Below, one piece after another: positions 60,902 through 64,000 of a stretch of 64,000 bases of DNA. The translations under genes and the position numbers were made by a program. How positions within the stretch are numbered: position 1 is the first letter of the stretch; every line of letters starts with the position of its first letter. The notes beneath the pieces are model-generated. The model searched no databases, had not been told where the DNA came from, and was given only the letters and a program-made list of their open reading frames with translations. Source of the DNA: Argentina anserina (Eukaryota > Streptophyta > Magnoliopsida > Rosales > Rosaceae); assembly GCF_933775445.1 (NCBI RefSeq), contig NC_065874.1, forward strand, positions 9,815,001 through 9,879,000, written 5' to 3'.

Positions 60902-62650
60902 ATGTCAAGGGGTAGGGCAAAAAGAGCTAAAAGAGAATGTATCCAAAAAAATAAAAGAGCTAAAAGAGAGAGGATCAGTGCATTACCGGATGCCCTCCTT
61001 TGTCACATCCTCTCTTTTCTGCAAACTGAAGATGCTGTGATGACTATGTTTTTGTCTAGAAGATGGAAGAACATTTGGGCCTCTGTTCCAAGTCTTGACT
61101 TCGATGACGACGACGGTGGACGTGGGAGTAGAAGTATTTCGAAGTTTATTGATAATGTACTCTTCTTCCGTGACTCGACAGACATTCATAGGTTTTGTCT
61201 CTCTTGCGTTTGTCTCATTGATTATGATCGTTTTTCTGGTTGGATTGGCACTGCCATTAGGCGCAATGTTGCTGAACTTGATCTTGGTGTTGAGTATGAG
61301 GATGATGATGACAAACCTCTAATCTTTAAGTTGCCTCAGAGTGTTTTCACATGTAAACTTTGAGGATTTTGCGCCTGTGGTCAAATTATATCATCGATGC
61401 TCCTGCATCAGGGTGTTTTCCGAATCTCAAGACTTTATATGTTCATATTGCTCATCCTGTCAATAACTCAATGGAGAAGCTTTTTTTCTTGCTGCCCCGT
61501 GCTGGAAGATCTGAGCATACATGGAACTCATGGGATAGAGAAAGATGAGGTCGTTTTGAATTTCACCATATCTGCACCTGAACTGAAGACACTGAATATA
61601 GATTGGACGACGCATAATAATTTTAAGAAGTGCAACTTTCATGTTGTTGCCCCAAAGCTTGAAAGTTTCCATCTCCAGCCGTATCCTTCAACTGATTGTT
61701 TTTTGGAGGATACAAATTCTCTAGTCAGTAACTATTGCTCTACAGGACCATTTTGCAGATGAAAATCGCCTGTTTGTTACCCATGGAACTGCGCTTTTGG
61801 CAGTAATTTCCAATGTTAAATTCTTGTCTCTTTCAGCACATTGTTTGAAAGTATGTATGCCTAGCCTCCGAGTTCCACTTACAGTGTGTATGGGTAGATA
61901 GGAATGTAGGAAAGCAAGCTATAGCCTATATGTATGTTGCTTGCTTAAAAGAGAAGAATGTTCAGTTAGGCATATCATTTATATATCCATAGATCTAATT
62001 AGAACAGTTTTTAAATATTGGAGTGATGTGTTTGTTCTTGCCAACTTATTATTCTTTCCTTAACCGAAAATAGTGTTTGCTACTGAAAGCCTACTTTCGA
62101 TTTGGCACATATTTGATGGAATTTGCATGATATATCATTATGATTTCTGTCATGTAGGGTTGCTATCTTCCTGTGTTTGATAAGCTGAGCCGATTGGATC
62201 TTGCTCTTTACAATTGTTATTACTGGGAACTGCTAAAAGAGCTTCTCAGGAGATCACCTCACCTGGAACATCTCGTCTTAGCTGAAAGTAAGATGTTACT
62301 TCATACATACAATACCTATTACATGTAGCTGTCAATGATTATTATCTCATGCATCCATTGTCTTAAAACTCCTCAGGACTTCAAATGCCCTGGTGCATCT
62401 TCGACTCATCAATGGAGTGCACCAGAGTCGATACCTATATGTTTGTTGACACACCTCAAGACCGTCTCTATAAGGGGATTCAAGGGAAAGCCCGATGAAG
62501 TCGATGCAGCAAAGTATTTGTTAAGGAATGGTAAAGTTTTGAAGAAGCTGACTTTTTATACTGAGAATCTTTTGCGTACCAGGGAGGAGTTATACAATTA
62601 AGGAATTGTCAATAGGTCAATGGGTTCAAAGACATGCCATATTGAATTTT
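60902..62650 (+). pseudogene. F-box/LRR/FBD pseudogene 4 with several frameshifts
   Basis: The start MSRGRAKRAKRECIQKNK is unusually basic, with a repeated KRAKRE block like a nuclear localisation signal. The F-box follows (ERISALPDALLCHILSFLQT, then RRWKNIWASVPSLDFDDDD). Exon 1 (60902-61850) breaks at about 61355, where TGTAAACTTTGAGG should read as CK-TLR; again at a run of seven T near 61485, where one T too many shifts MEKLFSCCPVLEDL; and a third time near 61720. Exon 2 62158-62287 has a donor one base out of phase, and exon 3 from 62377 stops early at 62599-62601, before the SKTC-type end at about 62630. If the T-run break were a sequencing error, the other breaks would still disable it. 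Confidence 0.88.
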
Positions 62651-63920
62651 ACCCGGACCAGAAAGACGAAGCCAGTTTTAGGTTTGCAGTCTTAAATTTA
62701 GGATTGTCAAGTAGGTGTATTGTGTCGATCGAAGTTAATTTTATTTATTTATGTAAATACTAGACTCTGCTTTATAATTCTTGAGGAATTTGATTATTAT
62801 GTTATGTAATATTGGTCTATCTACAAATGCTATATGCGGTTGAAAACATGCTTTTTTGGATCAGCTCTTATTCTTGATCATTTTCTTTGATTCTTTTGCA
62901 TATTGTCAGCTTAATAGTCGATCAAAGTCCTCATCTTCATACTATAGGGTTGCAGAAATGGTGAAATGATGCTGTTGTTTCTCAGCAACCCGTCAATGCT
63001 ATCAGTATTCACCAACATATTACTCTCTGGGCAATACTTTTAGGTGCTTCTCTTCATAACTTTTTGGCCATCTCTTTGGTTACTCAGAAATAGGTGAATC
63101 ACCTTCGAAGAAACAAAGTCGTGGAATCCAATGTAGACAAGAATGAAGCAACAAAAAAGCCTGATATTTTAACCTGTAAAACACACTTTAGATTACCTTG
63201 TAATCATATTTTTGTCCTTATGCTTACTGTAAGATAGTACTAATCGCTTAGATTATTGAGAGGCCGATTATTGAATTGAGTGCCGGTCGCCTCTTAGAAA
63301 TGACAAGTGGCTTTCACCTCCCTCATTCCAGAAAATAAAGCTTCTCATCGATCAACTCTCAACCCATCTCAGGTAATCTGTTTGCTCCAACTTTCCGTAT
63401 CTGGTCGAATCGTCATACTTGGGTATTAGCAACTGAAATTCTTTCTGTAGTTTCTGTCTTATCTTATTAATCATGTGTTTATGTTTGGTTGCTCAAATTG
63501 GTACCCCTTTACCCAATTTTTTTCTGGGTAATTAGTTGTTCTTTGTTGCAAGTATTTGTCATAGTTCATCATATTACTGTACAAAAAAGCATAGTTTGTC
63601 GGCCAGAATTACTACTTGGGCATGATTTTCGGGTCATGACTTGTGTGACTTATGTTTCCTTATCGTACAACGCTAGTTTTAGTGGAAAGTGGAAACCATC
63701 GTAGTTTCTCCTAATACGAGTAGGATTTGGCTAAGGCACGACACTAAGAGGATATATTTTAGTAATCCGATCACAAAGTTGACTATGTTTCCCTGTCCGG
63801 GTTGGATATCAAGTTCCCCAAAATTCACAAACGTTCATATCCTTATATATACCACCACATCTTTCATTCACAAGCCACAAGCAGCAAATTCGATCAGAAA
63901 CAAGCAAGATTTTTTCAGCC
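62651..63920. other. Intergenic region with promoter of the last gene
   Basis: AT-rich spacer without a recognised gene. A TATATATA box at 63844-63851 lies about 70 bases upstream of the ATG at 63921. The frame 63489-63704 shows no domain. Confidence 0.5.
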
Positions 63921-64000
63921 ATGACTGTGAGATCAAGTTTCATGATTTTCTCCTTCTTTTTGTTCACAATAGCCTCACCTATATCTCAAGTAGAAGCTCT
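63921..64000 (+). CDS. Start of a secreted-protein gene (cut by the window edge)
   Basis: The visible 26 codons begin MTVRSSFMIFSFFLFTIASP and continue ISQVEA, a typical signal peptide: a basic residue near the start, a hydrophobic core and a small-residue cleavage region near VEA. A TATA box lies 70 bases upstream and the ATG has a purine-poor but usable context (CAGCCATGA). The family cannot be told from so short a piece; it should enter the secretory pathway. Confidence 0.6.
   Translation, partial: MTVRSSFMIFSFFLFTIASPISQVEA

Overview
The window is nuclear DNA of a flowering plant. The evidence is intron-rich genes with GT-AG junctions, a nuclear CP26 antenna gene with a plastid transit peptide, NAC, BAHD and F-box/FBD families, and plant transposons (hAT, MULE-type and Tourist-type MITEs, a TRIM, solo LTRs, poly(A) retroelements). 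A eudicot, perhaps Rosaceae, is my guess from the style of the BAHD and FBD families; it is not proven by sequence. All exon borders were read by eye from splice signals, frame and comparison of paralogues inside the window.

Region 1 (1-18.8 kb) is a gene-dense block. Two tandem same-strand copies of an NTMC2T6-type SMP/C2 lipid-transfer protein gene (minus; the first runs off the left edge) flank an intronless NAC gene (plus) and two tandem intronless BAHD acyltransferase genes (minus). Exon lengths of the two C2 genes match almost base for base. The second copy carries a MULE-type MITE in intron 1 and a duplicated mini-exon.

Region 2 (18.8-36.2 kb) is gene-poor. It holds degenerate repeats, a poly(A) retroelement with target duplications that was itself hit by a solo LTR, one small proline-rich two-helix membrane protein gene (the L18ae-like family, not a ribosomal protein), a minus-strand F-box relic, a long hairpin MULE-type MITE and a second poly(A) retroelement.

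Region 3 (36.2-62.7 kb) is an F-box/LRR/FBD cluster with two intact genes, two pseudogenes and a relic on the plus strand, plus the minus-strand relic in region 2. It is interrupted by the LHCB5 (CP26) gene, a complete TRIM with PBS, PPT and 5-bp target duplications, and a 6.7-kb hAT element. That hAT element holds a hAT-type MITE, which holds a 2.4-kb solo LTR. The hAT element splits a short membrane-protein-like reading frame. A second copy of the same MITE and a short element with hAT-like termini and an unrelated coding fragment sit in one of the F-box pseudogenes.

The right edge (63.9-64.0 kb) begins a secreted-protein gene. The genes do not form one pathway. The notable biology is F-box gene birth and death driven partly by hAT-family transposition, and a nested insertion history that can be ordered from target duplications. 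I found no CRISPR array, rRNA or convincing tRNA gene, and no clear new enzymatic system.
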